DNA from: Pseudomonas syringae
GTDB taxonomy: Bacteria; Pseudomonadota; Gammaproteobacteria; Pseudomonadales; Pseudomonadaceae
Length of the DNA stretch: 64,000 nt
NCBI RefSeq assembly: GCF_023278085.1
Contig: NZ_CP066265.1
Span: 1,580,501 to 1,644,500, forward strand
Direction: 5' to 3'
Shown: piece after piece, positions 17,147-26,055 of the stretch
Layout of the letters: each line of letters starts with the position of its first letter
How positions within the stretch are numbered: the stretch's first letter is position 1
Made by a program: the position numbers and the translations under genes
The notes under the pieces: generated by a model
Databases searched by the model: none
Told to the model about the DNA's origin: nothing
What the model saw: the letters and a program-made list of their open reading frames with translations, nothing else

Positions 17147-19180
17147 ATGAGTGGGTTGCAATCTCGACGGCTGCGCTATTGGCTGGGCGCCGTCACATTG
17201 GTGTTTCTGTTGTCGGCGTTGCTGAGAGCGGTATTTTTTTACGGGTTTTCCGGTGTCGAGCCGGGCACGTTGTTTACGCATGGCGAAGTAGCCGAAACGC
17301 TGGGTGTCGGCCTGCGTTTCGACCTGCGTCTGGCGTTGCTGATGCTGTTGCCGGTTGCGCTGCTGCTCTGGCTGCCGCGCTGGAACCTGATCAGCGTGCC
17401 AGCCTTGCGCTGGCTGTCACGAAGTTATCTGATTCTCGCGCTGGCGATTCTGACGATGATTCATATCATCGACTTCGGCCATTACGCCTACCTCGGGGTC
17501 AGGCTCAACGCCAGCGTGATGCGTTATCTGGAAGATGCGCAGATTTCCCGCGACATGCTCTGGCAAACCTACCCGGTGCTGTGGATTACCGCCGGTTGGC
17601 TGCTGACCGTCGCTGCGCTGGGCTGGGCGTTGCTGTGCCTTGAACGTGTCACGCTGGATCGCGACGCCAGACCGATCAAGCGCGCGTCGGTGGTGTGGGT
17701 ATCGGCAGTGATGGTCTGCGCGACGTTTCTCGGGCTGCTGGGCCGGGTCGAAAACCTCAATCTGGAAAACCCGGTGCCATTGCGCTGGAGCGATGCGTTT
17801 TTCTCCGGCAACAGCCAGATCGCGGCATTGGGGCTCAACCCGGCGCTGTTTTTGTACGACACGCTCAAGGTTTCCCAGTCGCACTTCGATGAAGCCAGGG
17901 TGCGCGAGCATTACGCGTTGGTTGCGCGCTATCTGGGGGTTCACGAGCCCGACGCGCAGGCCCTGAATTTCCAGCGCCAGCAGTCTGTACAACCTTACCG
18001 ATTGCCAGGCGAGCGGCCGCCGAACGTCATGTTCGTGATGCTCGAGTCGCTGGGCACCAGTGCGGTCGGTGCTTACGGCAACCCGCTGAACCCGACGCCG
18101 AATCTGGATCATCTGGCGACTCAAAGCTGGTTCTTCAAGCATTTCTACGTGCCGGTCACCGGCACTGCGAAAACCGTCTGGGCCAGCATCACCGGGGTGC
18201 CCGACGTGACGCGTCAGGAAACGGCGACGCGTCATCCACTGCTCACGCGGCAACACACGATCATCAATGACTTCAAGGGCTACGAAAAGCTGTACATGAT
18301 TGGTGGCAACTCCGGGTGGGCCAACATGAACGCGTTGATTCGCCGCAGCATCGACGACGTGCGCCTGTACGACGAGCGCGACTGGAAGTCGCCGCAGGCG
18401 GACGTCTGGGGCGTTTCCGACCTGGACCTGTTCAAGGAAAGCGACCGCATCCTGCGTGCGTTGCCAGCCGACAAACCGTTTTTTGCCTACGTCCAGACCG
18501 CGGGTAATCACCGGCCCTTTACCATTCCCAAGGACAACGACGGCTTTCAGGTCAGCGAAAAGACTCTGGAGCAAGTTCAGGCCGCGGGCTCGCGCAGTGT
18601 CGAGCAATACAATGCCGTACGTCTGCTGGACTTCAATATCGGGCGCTTGATCGAACTGGCCAAGGCGGGTGGTTATTACGAGAACACCATTTTCGTGCTG
18701 TTCGGCGACCACAACACGCGCATCAGCCAGATTCCGCACATGGCGCCAGCCTTCGAACAACTGGGCCTGGAGAGCAACAACGTGCCGCTGCTGATTCATG
18801 CGCCCGGCCTGCTCGGGACGCGCGTGATCGATGACGCGGTCGGGCTGACGGACTTGCTGCCGACCCTGGCGGGCATGGCGGGCATGCCATTCACCAGTGG
18901 CACCATGGGCCGTGACATCCAGCAGCCAGCGCCTGAAGGCGAGCGCGTTGTGCCGCTGGTATTGCGTGAAGGCACCTTCCCGCTGATCGGTGGCGTGACG
19001 CGCAATTATCTGTTGCAAATGGAACACGACGGCAGCTCGCCGACGTTGCACGATCTGGCATCGCCTACGCCGCTGGACAACGTCGCCGAGCAGAACCCGC
19101 AAGAGTTCGAGCGTCTGCGGGACCTGACCCGCGGCCTGCATGAGACGTCGCGATTGATGCTCTATCAGAATGTGCGTTAA
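17147..19180 (+). CDS. LTA synthase / phosphoglycerol-transferase family protein (sulfatase fold)
   Basis: This 677-residue protein has about five N-terminal TM segments (to about residue 190) followed by a periplasmic alkaline-phosphatase-superfamily domain. The domain opens with PNVMFVMLESLGTSAVGAYGN, carries the probable nucleophile Thr at about 340-343 (VTGTAKTVWASITG), and has the metal-site motif FVLFGDHNTR. LtaS and OpgB relatives transfer glycerol-phosphate from phosphatidylglycerol; in Gram-negatives the acceptor is often periplasmic glucan or LPS. The ATG at 17147 follows an AGAGGA ribosome-binding site, and an in-frame start at 17075 would overlap the previous gene. Acceptor and regulation are unknown here. 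Confidence 0.85.
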   Translation: MSGLQSRRLRYWLGAVTLVFLLSALLRAVFFYGFSGVEPGTLFTHGEVAETLGVGLRFDLRLALLMLLPVALLLWLPRWNLISVPALRWLSRSYLILALAILTMIHIIDFGHYAYLGVRLNASVMRYLEDAQISRDMLWQTYPVLWITAGWLLTVAALGWALLCLERVTLDRDARPIKRASVVWVSAVMVCATFLGLLGRVENLNLENPVPLRWSDAFFSGNSQIAALGLNPALFLYDTLKVSQSHFDEARVREHYALVARYLGVHEPDAQALNFQRQQSVQPYRLPGERPPNVMFVMLESLGTSAVGAYGNPLNPTPNLDHLATQSWFFKHFYVPVTGTAKTVWASITGVPDVTRQETATRHPLLTRQHTIINDFKGYEKLYMIGGNSGWANMNALIRRSIDDVRLYDERDWKSPQADVWGVSDLDLFKESDRILRALPADKPFFAYVQTAGNHRPFTIPKDNDGFQVSEKTLEQVQAAGSRSVEQYNAVRLLDFNIGRLIELAKAGGYYENTIFVLFGDHNTRISQIPHMAPAFEQLGLESNNVPLLIHAPGLLGTRVIDDAVGLTDLLPTLAGMAGMPFTSGTMGRDIQQPAPEGERVVPLVLREGTFPLIGGVTRNYLLQMEHDGSSPTLHDLASPTPLDNVAEQNPQEFERLRDLTRGLHETSRLMLYQNVR

Positions 19181-19528
19181 AGCGTGAGAAGCAGGTCCTC
19201 TTGGTGATCCAGGCGCTTACCAATGGTCGGCCAGCGCGCATCAGGAATGGCTGATGGGGGCACGGATGATGTTAAAGTGCCCCGAAATGTGATCCGCGAC
19301 AGGCTGTAGCGCGTACAGAGCGCAGTTTTCGACTATTGTATTTCTGAAAGACGAATCGGCAGGCATCGAACAGTCGGTCTTTATTGCCAACTGCTTTTCC
19401 TGCCTGTCCTTTGTTTTTCATCGTCTGCGTGGGAAAAACCTGTCAGCTTGTGCGCCGAGTCTGTATTTTGCTGCCTGTTTTCGCTCGAATGCGTTTTCCA
19501 TCTATCGCACACTCAAGAGCCTTCCTGG
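19181..19528. other. Intergenic stretch before bphO
   Basis: No gene is supported. The region should contain the bphO-bphP promoter. I see no clear sigma-54 or FliA element and no convincing transcription terminator for the upstream operon. Confidence 0.5.
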
Positions 19529-20143
19529 ATGCCGGCAAGTTTTTCATGCGTTCCCCCGCCGAAGTTGCTGGATGCACTTCGCGCTGAAACAAATCAGTTA
19601 CACGTTCGACTTGAAAAACGCATGCCGTTTTTTTCATCCGCAATGGACAGCGCTCTTTATCTTCGCTTGCTTCAGGCTTATTACGGCTTTCACGCACCGC
19701 TTGAAGCGGCGTTGCATGCCAGTGGCTTGATACCGGTTGCGCTTGAACCGCATGACCGCATTAAGGTGCCGATGCTGGTCCGGGACTTGCGCGCGCTGGG
19801 CATGTCTGACGAAGCTATCGGGCAGCTTCCGGGTTGCCCCCGGTTGCCCGTGATCGACTCTCCAGGTGCCTGCCTGGGTGTCATGTATGTACTGGAAGGT
19901 GCGACACTGGGCGGGCAGGTATTGCGACGCGAAATGCACAAGCGTCTAGGCGTTGATGAACAAAGCGGTGCAGCGTTTCTCGATGTATACGGCAGCGCAA
20001 CCGGACCGCGCTGGAAGGCGTTCCTGGTTCATCTGGACACGGCGCCGAGAGAGACTGATTTTATTGACGCTGCGGCAGGTGCAGCGCACTCCACATTTGC
20101 ATGTTTCGAGCACTGGCTCGACGGTCAAGAGGTACTTCTATGA
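19529..20143 (+). CDS. bphO: Biliverdin-producing heme oxygenase BphO
   Basis: This 204-residue heme oxygenase cleaves heme to biliverdin, the chromophore of the bacteriophytochrome encoded next. The proximal heme-ligand helix is LLDALRAETNQLHVRLEKRMPFF (His in NQLHVRLE, about residue 25). The distal-helix motif LGVMYVLEGATLGGQVLRR has the glycine-rich kink expected of the family. The ATG at 19529 (MPASF) gives the usual family length; an upstream in-frame start at 19448 adds a Cys-rich extension unlike known homologues. Its last codons overlap the bphP ATG (ATGA), so the two are translationally coupled. Confidence 0.92.
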   Translation: MPASFSCVPPPKLLDALRAETNQLHVRLEKRMPFFSSAMDSALYLRLLQAYYGFHAPLEAALHASGLIPVALEPHDRIKVPMLVRDLRALGMSDEAIGQLPGCPRLPVIDSPGACLGVMYVLEGATLGGQVLRREMHKRLGVDEQSGAAFLDVYGSATGPRWKAFLVHLDTAPRETDFIDAAAGAAHSTFACFEHWLDGQEVLL

Positions 20144-22377
20144 GCCAACTCGACAACGACTCCTTCGAAGTCCTCTTGAGCAATTGTGCTGATGAGCCTA
20201 TTCAGATTCCCGGGGCCATCCAGCCGCATGGTGTGCTGTTCACGCTGACAGAACCCGAACTCAAGGTCTTGCAGGTCAGTGCCAATGTGCAGACCGTGTT
20301 GGGCCACGCGCCTGAGCAGGTGCTGGGGCGGACACTGGACTGCATTCTCGGCGCCGGCTGGGCCGACGTTATCAAAAGTACCAGTGCCCATGACTCTTTC
20401 ATCGACGCGCCGCGCCTGTTGATGTCGGTCAATGGTGTCGAGTTCGAAGCCCTGCTGCACCGCCATCAGGATGTGCTGGTGCTGGAACTTGAGATTCAGG
20501 ACAACGTAGCGCAATCGGTCAGTTATTCCGAGCGCACCGGCAACATGGGGCGCATGTTGCGTCAGTTGCACGCTGCGAGTGATCTGCAGACGCTGTATGA
20601 AGTCAGTGTGCGCGAGATCCAGAAGATGACCGGTTACGACCGGGTCCTGATCTATCGTTTTGAAGAGGAAGGCCACGGTCAGGTGATTGCTGAATCGTCG
20701 GCGCCCTCCATGGAGTTGTTCAACGGCCTGTTCTTCCCTGCCTCGGACATTCCCGAGCAGGCGCGTGAGCTGTACCGCCGCAACTGGCTGCGCATCATTC
20801 CGGATGCCGATTACACCCCGGTGCCGCTGGTGCCGCAATTGCGCCCGGACACTCATGAGCAACTTGACCTGAGCTTCTCGACGCTGCGCAGTGTTTCGCC
20901 GATTCACTGCCAGTACATGAAAAACATGGGCGTTCTCTCTTCAATGAGCGTGTCGTTGATTCAGGGCGGCAAGTTGTGGGGGCTGATCAGTTGCGGGCAT
21001 CGCACGCCGCTGTACGTGTCTCATGAGTTGCGCAGTGCTTGTCAGGCGATCGGTCAGGTGTTGTCGTTGCAGATCAGCGCGATGGAAGCACTGGAGATCA
21101 GTCGCCAGCGTGAGGCAAAAGTCCTGGCGCTCAAGCAGCTGCACCAAGCGATGGCTGAATCCGAAGACAACGTGTTCGACGGTCTGGCGCAGCAGCCACA
21201 ATTGCTGATGGACCTGGTGGGTGCCACCGGCGTTGCGATCATCGAAGACCGTCAGACGCTTTGCTTTGGCAACTGCCCGGAGCCGTCCGATATACGGGCG
21301 CTGCACGCATGGATGGTTGCAAGTGGCGATCCGGTATATGCCAGTCATCATCTTTCCAGTGTTTTCCCGCCTGCCGAGGCTTATCAGCCGATCGCCAGCG
21401 GTGTGCTGGCCATGAGCTTGCCCAAGCCTGTGGACAACGGCGTGATCTGGTTTCGACCCGAGGTCAAGGAAAGCGTCCGCTGGAGTGGCGATCCGAACAA
21501 GCCGTTGAATCTGGAAAGCTCGGAACACGGCTTGCGCCTGCGTCCGCGTTCCTCGTTCGAAATCTGGAAAGTCGAAATGACCGGCATTGCGACGCAGTGG
21601 AGCCATGGCGACGTATATGCCGCCAATGACTTGCGTCGCTCTGCGCTGGAAAATGACCTGGCCCGCCAGGTACGCAGAGAGCAACAGGCTGTTCGCGCAC
21701 GTGACGAACTGGTGGCTGTCGTGTCCCATGACCTGCGCAGCCCAATGACGGTTATTTCCATGTTGTGCGGGATGATGCAGAAGTCGTTCAGCTCGGACGG
21801 TCCGCACACGTCACGGCGTATTTCCACGGCCATCGACACTATGCAGCAGGCCGCCAGCCGCATGAACGTGCTGCTCGAAGACCTGCTCGACACCTCGAAG
21901 ATCGAAGCCGGGCGCTACACCATCACGCCACAGCCGCTGGAAGTCAGCCAGATCTTCGAAGAGGCCTACACCTTGCTCGCGCCGTTGGCGATGGACAAGT
22001 CCATCGAGATTTCCTTCAGCGCCGAGCCGGATATCAAGGTCAATGCCGACCCGGAGCGTCTGTTTCAGGTGCTGTCCAATCTGATCGGCAACGCCATCAA
22101 GTTCACCCCGAAACTGGGCAAGATCGGCGTGGCGGCGATGTCCAACGGCAGCGAAATCGTATTCACCGTGCGCGACTCCGGCGAGGGCATTCCTCCCGAG
22201 CAGTTGCCGCACATCTTCGAACGCTACTGGACCGTCAAGGAAGGCAACCCGACCGGCACCGGTCTGGGCCTGTACATCTCGCAAGGCATCATCAAAGCTC
22301 ACGGCGGCGAACTGGCGGCACACAGCCAAGTCGGGCAGGGCAGCGAATTCCGCTTTACGGTGCCGATGGCGCATTGA
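20140..22377 (+). CDS. bphP: Bacteriophytochrome histidine kinase BphP
   Basis: This 745-residue red/far-red photoreceptor has Cys16 in the N-terminal NCADEPIQIPGAIQPHG motif, which forms the thioether to biliverdin. The PAS, GAF (chromophore pocket with the PASDIPEQARELYRRNW motif near 200) and PHY domains follow to about residue 500. The C-terminal kinase has the H-box His530 (VSHDLRSPMTVI), N-box VLSNLIGNAIKFTP, and G-boxes DSGEGIPPEQLPHIFERYW and GTGLGLYIS. No response regulator is adjacent, so its partner is elsewhere. In P. syringae BphP1 affects swarming and virulence-related behaviour. The start at 20140 overlaps bphO by 4 bp. Confidence 0.95.
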   Translation: MSQLDNDSFEVLLSNCADEPIQIPGAIQPHGVLFTLTEPELKVLQVSANVQTVLGHAPEQVLGRTLDCILGAGWADVIKSTSAHDSFIDAPRLLMSVNGVEFEALLHRHQDVLVLELEIQDNVAQSVSYSERTGNMGRMLRQLHAASDLQTLYEVSVREIQKMTGYDRVLIYRFEEEGHGQVIAESSAPSMELFNGLFFPASDIPEQARELYRRNWLRIIPDADYTPVPLVPQLRPDTHEQLDLSFSTLRSVSPIHCQYMKNMGVLSSMSVSLIQGGKLWGLISCGHRTPLYVSHELRSACQAIGQVLSLQISAMEALEISRQREAKVLALKQLHQAMAESEDNVFDGLAQQPQLLMDLVGATGVAIIEDRQTLCFGNCPEPSDIRALHAWMVASGDPVYASHHLSSVFPPAEAYQPIASGVLAMSLPKPVDNGVIWFRPEVKESVRWSGDPNKPLNLESSEHGLRLRPRSSFEIWKVEMTGIATQWSHGDVYAANDLRRSALENDLARQVRREQQAVRARDELVAVVSHDLRSPMTVISMLCGMMQKSFSSDGPHTSRRISTAIDTMQQAASRMNVLLEDLLDTSKIEAGRYTITPQPLEVSQIFEEAYTLLAPLAMDKSIEISFSAEPDIKVNADPERLFQVLSNLIGNAIKFTPKLGKIGVAAMSNGSEIVFTVRDSGEGIPPEQLPHIFERYWTVKEGNPTGTGLGLYISQGIIKAHGGELAAHSQVGQGSEFRFTVPMAH

Positions 22378-22384
22378 TCGCTTT

Positions 22385-22419
22385 CTCGGGCTTGAGGGTG
22401 TTTTCCACTCAAGCCCGAG
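22385..22419. terminator. Hairpin after bphP
   Basis: CTCGGGCTTGAG and CTCAAGCCCGAG form a perfect 12-bp stem with an 11-nt loop, beginning 7 bp after the bphP stop. There is no long T-run after it, so termination efficiency is uncertain. It also lies between bphP and the convergent RTX gene. Confidence 0.65.
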
Positions 22420-22483
22420 TAGCATCAGCCCTGATGCCAGTTAGTGGCTTTTTCGGTTTATTCAGATTTTGAACCATAAAAAT

Positions 22484-23050
22484 TTATAGATAGAAGGCTC
22501 CTTCTGCCTGCCCAATGATTTTTATATTATCTTCAGCTGAGTTGATAGATAGTGCCTCATCATTTTTGACTGTAGTCTCGACGCTTTGGCTGACAGCACT
22601 TGTGTTTTTCTCAGTTGCAACAGTTGCCTGTGAATTTAAAGGCGGTGTTGAAACATAGGAACTATTCCAGCTGGTTCCATCGGCAAACTCGATCTTCTCC
22701 AGCTTGAAACGACTATCGCCGGTGTTGAACCAGTTTTGAACAGTGACCTGATCCAGTCCGTTACTGTGGCTTAGAACAACATGGTTGCCCGAGCGGCCAA
22801 TTGTAATATCGCTGGCACGGATGCCTTCTCCGAAGCGCAGGACATCAACATCTCCGGTGTAAAATGACGCATCATCATAGAGATTGTCCCGGCCATCGCC
22901 GAGATTAAAGAGGTACAAGTCCGACCCGGTACCACCATTTAATACATCGTCACCGGTACCGCCGACCAGCTGGTCATTGCCAGCAAGACCGTTGAGGGTA
23001 TCGTTGCCACTTCCACCTTTAAGCTGATCGTTTTCCGAACCGCCGGACAA
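22484..23050 (-). pseudogene. RTX gene, C-terminal fragment with secretion-signal-like tail (out of frame with the rest)
   Basis: The 188-residue open frame continues the RTX repeat (GGSENDQLKGGSGNDTLNG, then the HCBP-related segment) and leaves the repeat after FADGTSWNSS. It ends in a non-repetitive tail of about 66 residues finishing EDNIKIIGQAEGAFYL. A hydrophobic C-terminal end after an acidic stretch fits an uncleaved type I secretion signal. It is not an independent gene: it starts inside a repeat unit with no ribosome-binding site. It is cut off from the upstream part by a 1-bp insertion at about 23077-23082 (AGGTCTCTGG where other units read AGGATCTGG on the plus strand). If that indel is a sequencing or assembly error, this is the true C-terminus. 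Confidence 0.75.
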
Positions 23051-23054
23051 TACG

Positions 23055-24554
23055 TCATTGCCCGCCAGACCCGACAGGTCTCTGGTTGCCCGTACTGGCG
23101 CCGGTCAGGACGTCGTTGTTCTCGGTGCCTTGCAACGTGAGTAACTGAGCGGATACGCTGGCAGCCGTCCAGGCAGTGCCGTCGGCAAACTCGATCTTCT
23201 CCAGCTTGAAACGACTATCGCCGGTGTTGAACCAGTTTTGAACAGTGACCTGATCCAGTCCGTTACTGTGGCTTAGAACAACATGGTTGCCCGAGCGGCC
23301 AATTGTAATATCGCTGGCACGGATGCCTTCTCCGAAGTGCAGGACATCAACATCTCCGGTGTAAAATGACGCATCATCATAGAGATTGTCCCGGCCATCG
23401 CCGAGATTAAAGAGGTACAAGTCCGACCCGGTACCACCATTTAATACATCGTCACCGGTACCGCCGACCAGCTGGTCATTGCCAGCAAGACCGTTGAGGG
23501 TATCGTTGCCACTTCCACCTTTAAGCTGATCGTTTTCCGAACCGCCGGACAATACGTCATTGCCCGCCAGACCCGACAGGATCTGGTTGCCCGTACTGGC
23601 GCCGGTCAGGACGTCGTTGTTCTCGGTGCCTTGCATCGTGAGTAACTGAGCGGATACGCTGGCAGCCGTCCAGGCAGTGCCGTCGGCAAACTCGATCTTC
23701 TCCAGCTTGAAACGACTATCGCCGGTGTTGAACCAGTTTTGAACAGTGACCTGATCCAGTCCGTTACTGTGGCTTAGAACAACATGGTTGCCCGAGCGAC
23801 CAATTGTAATATCGCTGGCACGGATGCCTTCTCCGAAGCGCAGGACATCAACATCTCCGGTGTAAAATGACGCATCATCATAGAGATTGTCCCGGCCATC
23901 GCCGAGATTAAAGAGGTACAAGTCCGACCCGGTACCACCATTTAATACATCGTCACCGGTACCGCCGACCAGCTGGTCATTGCCAGCAAGACCGTTGAGG
24001 GTATCGTTGCCACTTCCACCTTTAAGCTGATCGTTTTCCGAACCGCCGGACAATACGTCATTGCCCGCCAGACCCGACAGGATCTGGTTGCCCGTACTGG
24101 CGCCGGTCAGGACGTCGTTGTTCTCGGTGCCTTGCATCGTGAGTAACTGAGCGGATACGCTGGCAGCCGTCCAGGCAGTACCGTCGGCAAACTCGATCTT
24201 CTCCAGCTTGAAACGACTATCGCCGGTGTTGAACCAGTTTTGAACAGTGACCTGATCCAGTCCGTTACTGTGGCTTAGAACAACATGGTTGCCCGAGCGG
24301 CCAATTGTAATATCGCTGGCACGGATGCCTTCTCCGAAGCGCAGGACATCAACATCTCCGGTGTAAAATGACGCATCATCATAGAGATTGTCCCGGCCAT
24401 CGCCGAGATTAAAGAGGTACAAGTCCGACCCGGTACCACCATTTAATACATCGTCACCGGTACCGCCGACCAGCTGGTCATTGCCAGCAAGACCGTTGAG
24501 GGTATCGTTGCCACTTCCACCTTTAAGCTGATCGTTTTCCGAACCGCCGGACAA
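23055..24554 (-). pseudogene. RTX gene, repeat-only fragment (same frame as the N-terminal ORF)
   Basis: This 499-residue open frame consists only of 501-bp repeat units. It is in the same reading frame as the main RTX ORF, but separated from it by the segment 24580-26080, which is shifted by a +2/-2 pair of indels. It begins at a TTG inside a repeat with no ribosome-binding site and ends just after the 1-bp insertion at about 23079. It is therefore a piece of the same broken gene, not a separate protein. Confidence 0.75.
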
Positions 24555-24558
24555 TACG

Positions 24559-26055
24559 TCATTGCCCGCCAGACCCGACGATCTGGTTGCCCGTACTGGC
24601 GCCGGTCAGGACGTCGTTGTTCTCGGTGCCTTGCATCGTGAGTAACTGAGCGGATACGCTGGCAGCCGTCCAGGCAGTGCCGTCGGCAAACTCGATCTTC
24701 TCCAGCTTGAAACGACTATCGCCGGTGTTGAACCAGTTTTGAACAGTGACCTGATCCAGTCCGTTACTGTGGCTTAGAACAACATGGTTGCCCGAGCGAC
24801 CAATTGTAATATCGCTGGCACGGATGCCTTCTCCGAAGCGCAGGACATCAACATCTCCGGTGTAAAATGACGCATCATCATAGAGATTGTCCCGGCCATC
24901 GCCGAGATTAAAGAGGTACAAGTCCGACCCGGTACCACCATTTAATACATCGTCACCGGTACCGCCGACCAGTTGGTCATTGCCAGCAAGACCGTTGAGG
25001 GTATCGTTGCCACTTCCACCTTTAAGCTGATCGTTTTCCGAACCGCCGGACAATACGTCATTGCCCGCCAGACCCGACAGGATCTGGTTGCCCGTACTGG
25101 CGCCGGTCAGGACGTCGTTGTTCTCGGTGCCTTGCATCGTGAGTAACTGAGCGGATACGCTGGCAGCCGTCCAGGCAGTGCCGTCGGCAAACTCGATCTT
25201 CTCCAGCTTGAAACGACTATCGCCGGTGTTGAACCAGTTTTGAACAGTGACCTGATCCAGTCCGTTACTGTGGCTTAGAACAACATGGTTGCCCGAGCGG
25301 CCAATTGTAATATCGCTGGCACGGATGCCTTCTCCGAAGCGCAGGACATCAACATCTCCGGTGTAAAATGACGCATCATCATAGAGATTGTCCCGGCCAT
25401 CGCCGAGATTAAAGAGGTACAAGTCCGACCCGGTACCACCATTTAATACATCGTCACCGGTACCGCCGACCAGCTGGTCATTGCCAGCAAGACCGTTGAG
25501 GGTATCGTTGCCACTTCCACCTTTAAGCTGATCGTTTTCCGAACCGCCGGACAATACGTCATTGCCCGCCAGACCCGACAGGATCTGGTTGCCCGTACTG
25601 GCGCCGGTCAGGACGTCGTTGTTCTCGGTGCCTTGCATCGTGAGTAACTGAGCGGATACGCTGGCAGCCGTCCAGGCAGTGCCGTCGGCAAACTCGATCT
25701 TCTCCAGCTTGAAACGACTATCGCCGGTGTTGAACCAGTTTTGAACAGTGACCTGATCCAGTCCGTTACTGTGGCTTAGAACAACATGGTTGCCCGAGCG
25801 GCCAATTGTAATATCGCTGGCACGGATGCCTTCTCCGAAGCGCAGGACATCAACATCTCCGGTGTAAAATGACGCATCATCATAGAGATTGTCCCGGCCA
25901 TCGCCGAGATTAAAGAGGTACAAGTCCGACCCGGTACCACCATTTAATACATCGTCACCGGTACCGCCGACCAGCTGGTCATTGCCAGCAAGACCGTTGA
26001 GGGTATCGTTGCCACTTCCACCTTTAAGCTGATCGTTTTCCGAACCGCCGGACAA
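24559..26055 (-). pseudogene. RTX gene, repeat-only fragment in a shifted frame
   Basis: This 498-residue open frame of three repeat units is bounded by a 2-bp insertion at about 26079-26082 (CCCGAGACAGG where other units read CCCGACAGG) and a 2-bp deletion at about 24579 (CCCGACGATC where others read CCCGACAGGATC). The two indels cancel, so the frame of the main ORF is restored beyond 24580. Starts and ends lie inside repeat units and no ribosome-binding site is present. It is best read as part of one long RTX gene. Confidence 0.75.

Noticed and set aside
17417..19141. Long minus-strand open frame of 574 codons
   Set aside because: It lies entirely opposite the LTA-synthase-like gene, has no ribosome-binding site or family features, and such antisense frames are common in high-GC Pseudomonas DNA.
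22484..26055. Three separate RTX proteins
   Set aside because: The open frames start at TTG codons inside repeat units without ribosome-binding sites; they are pieces of one frameshifted gene.
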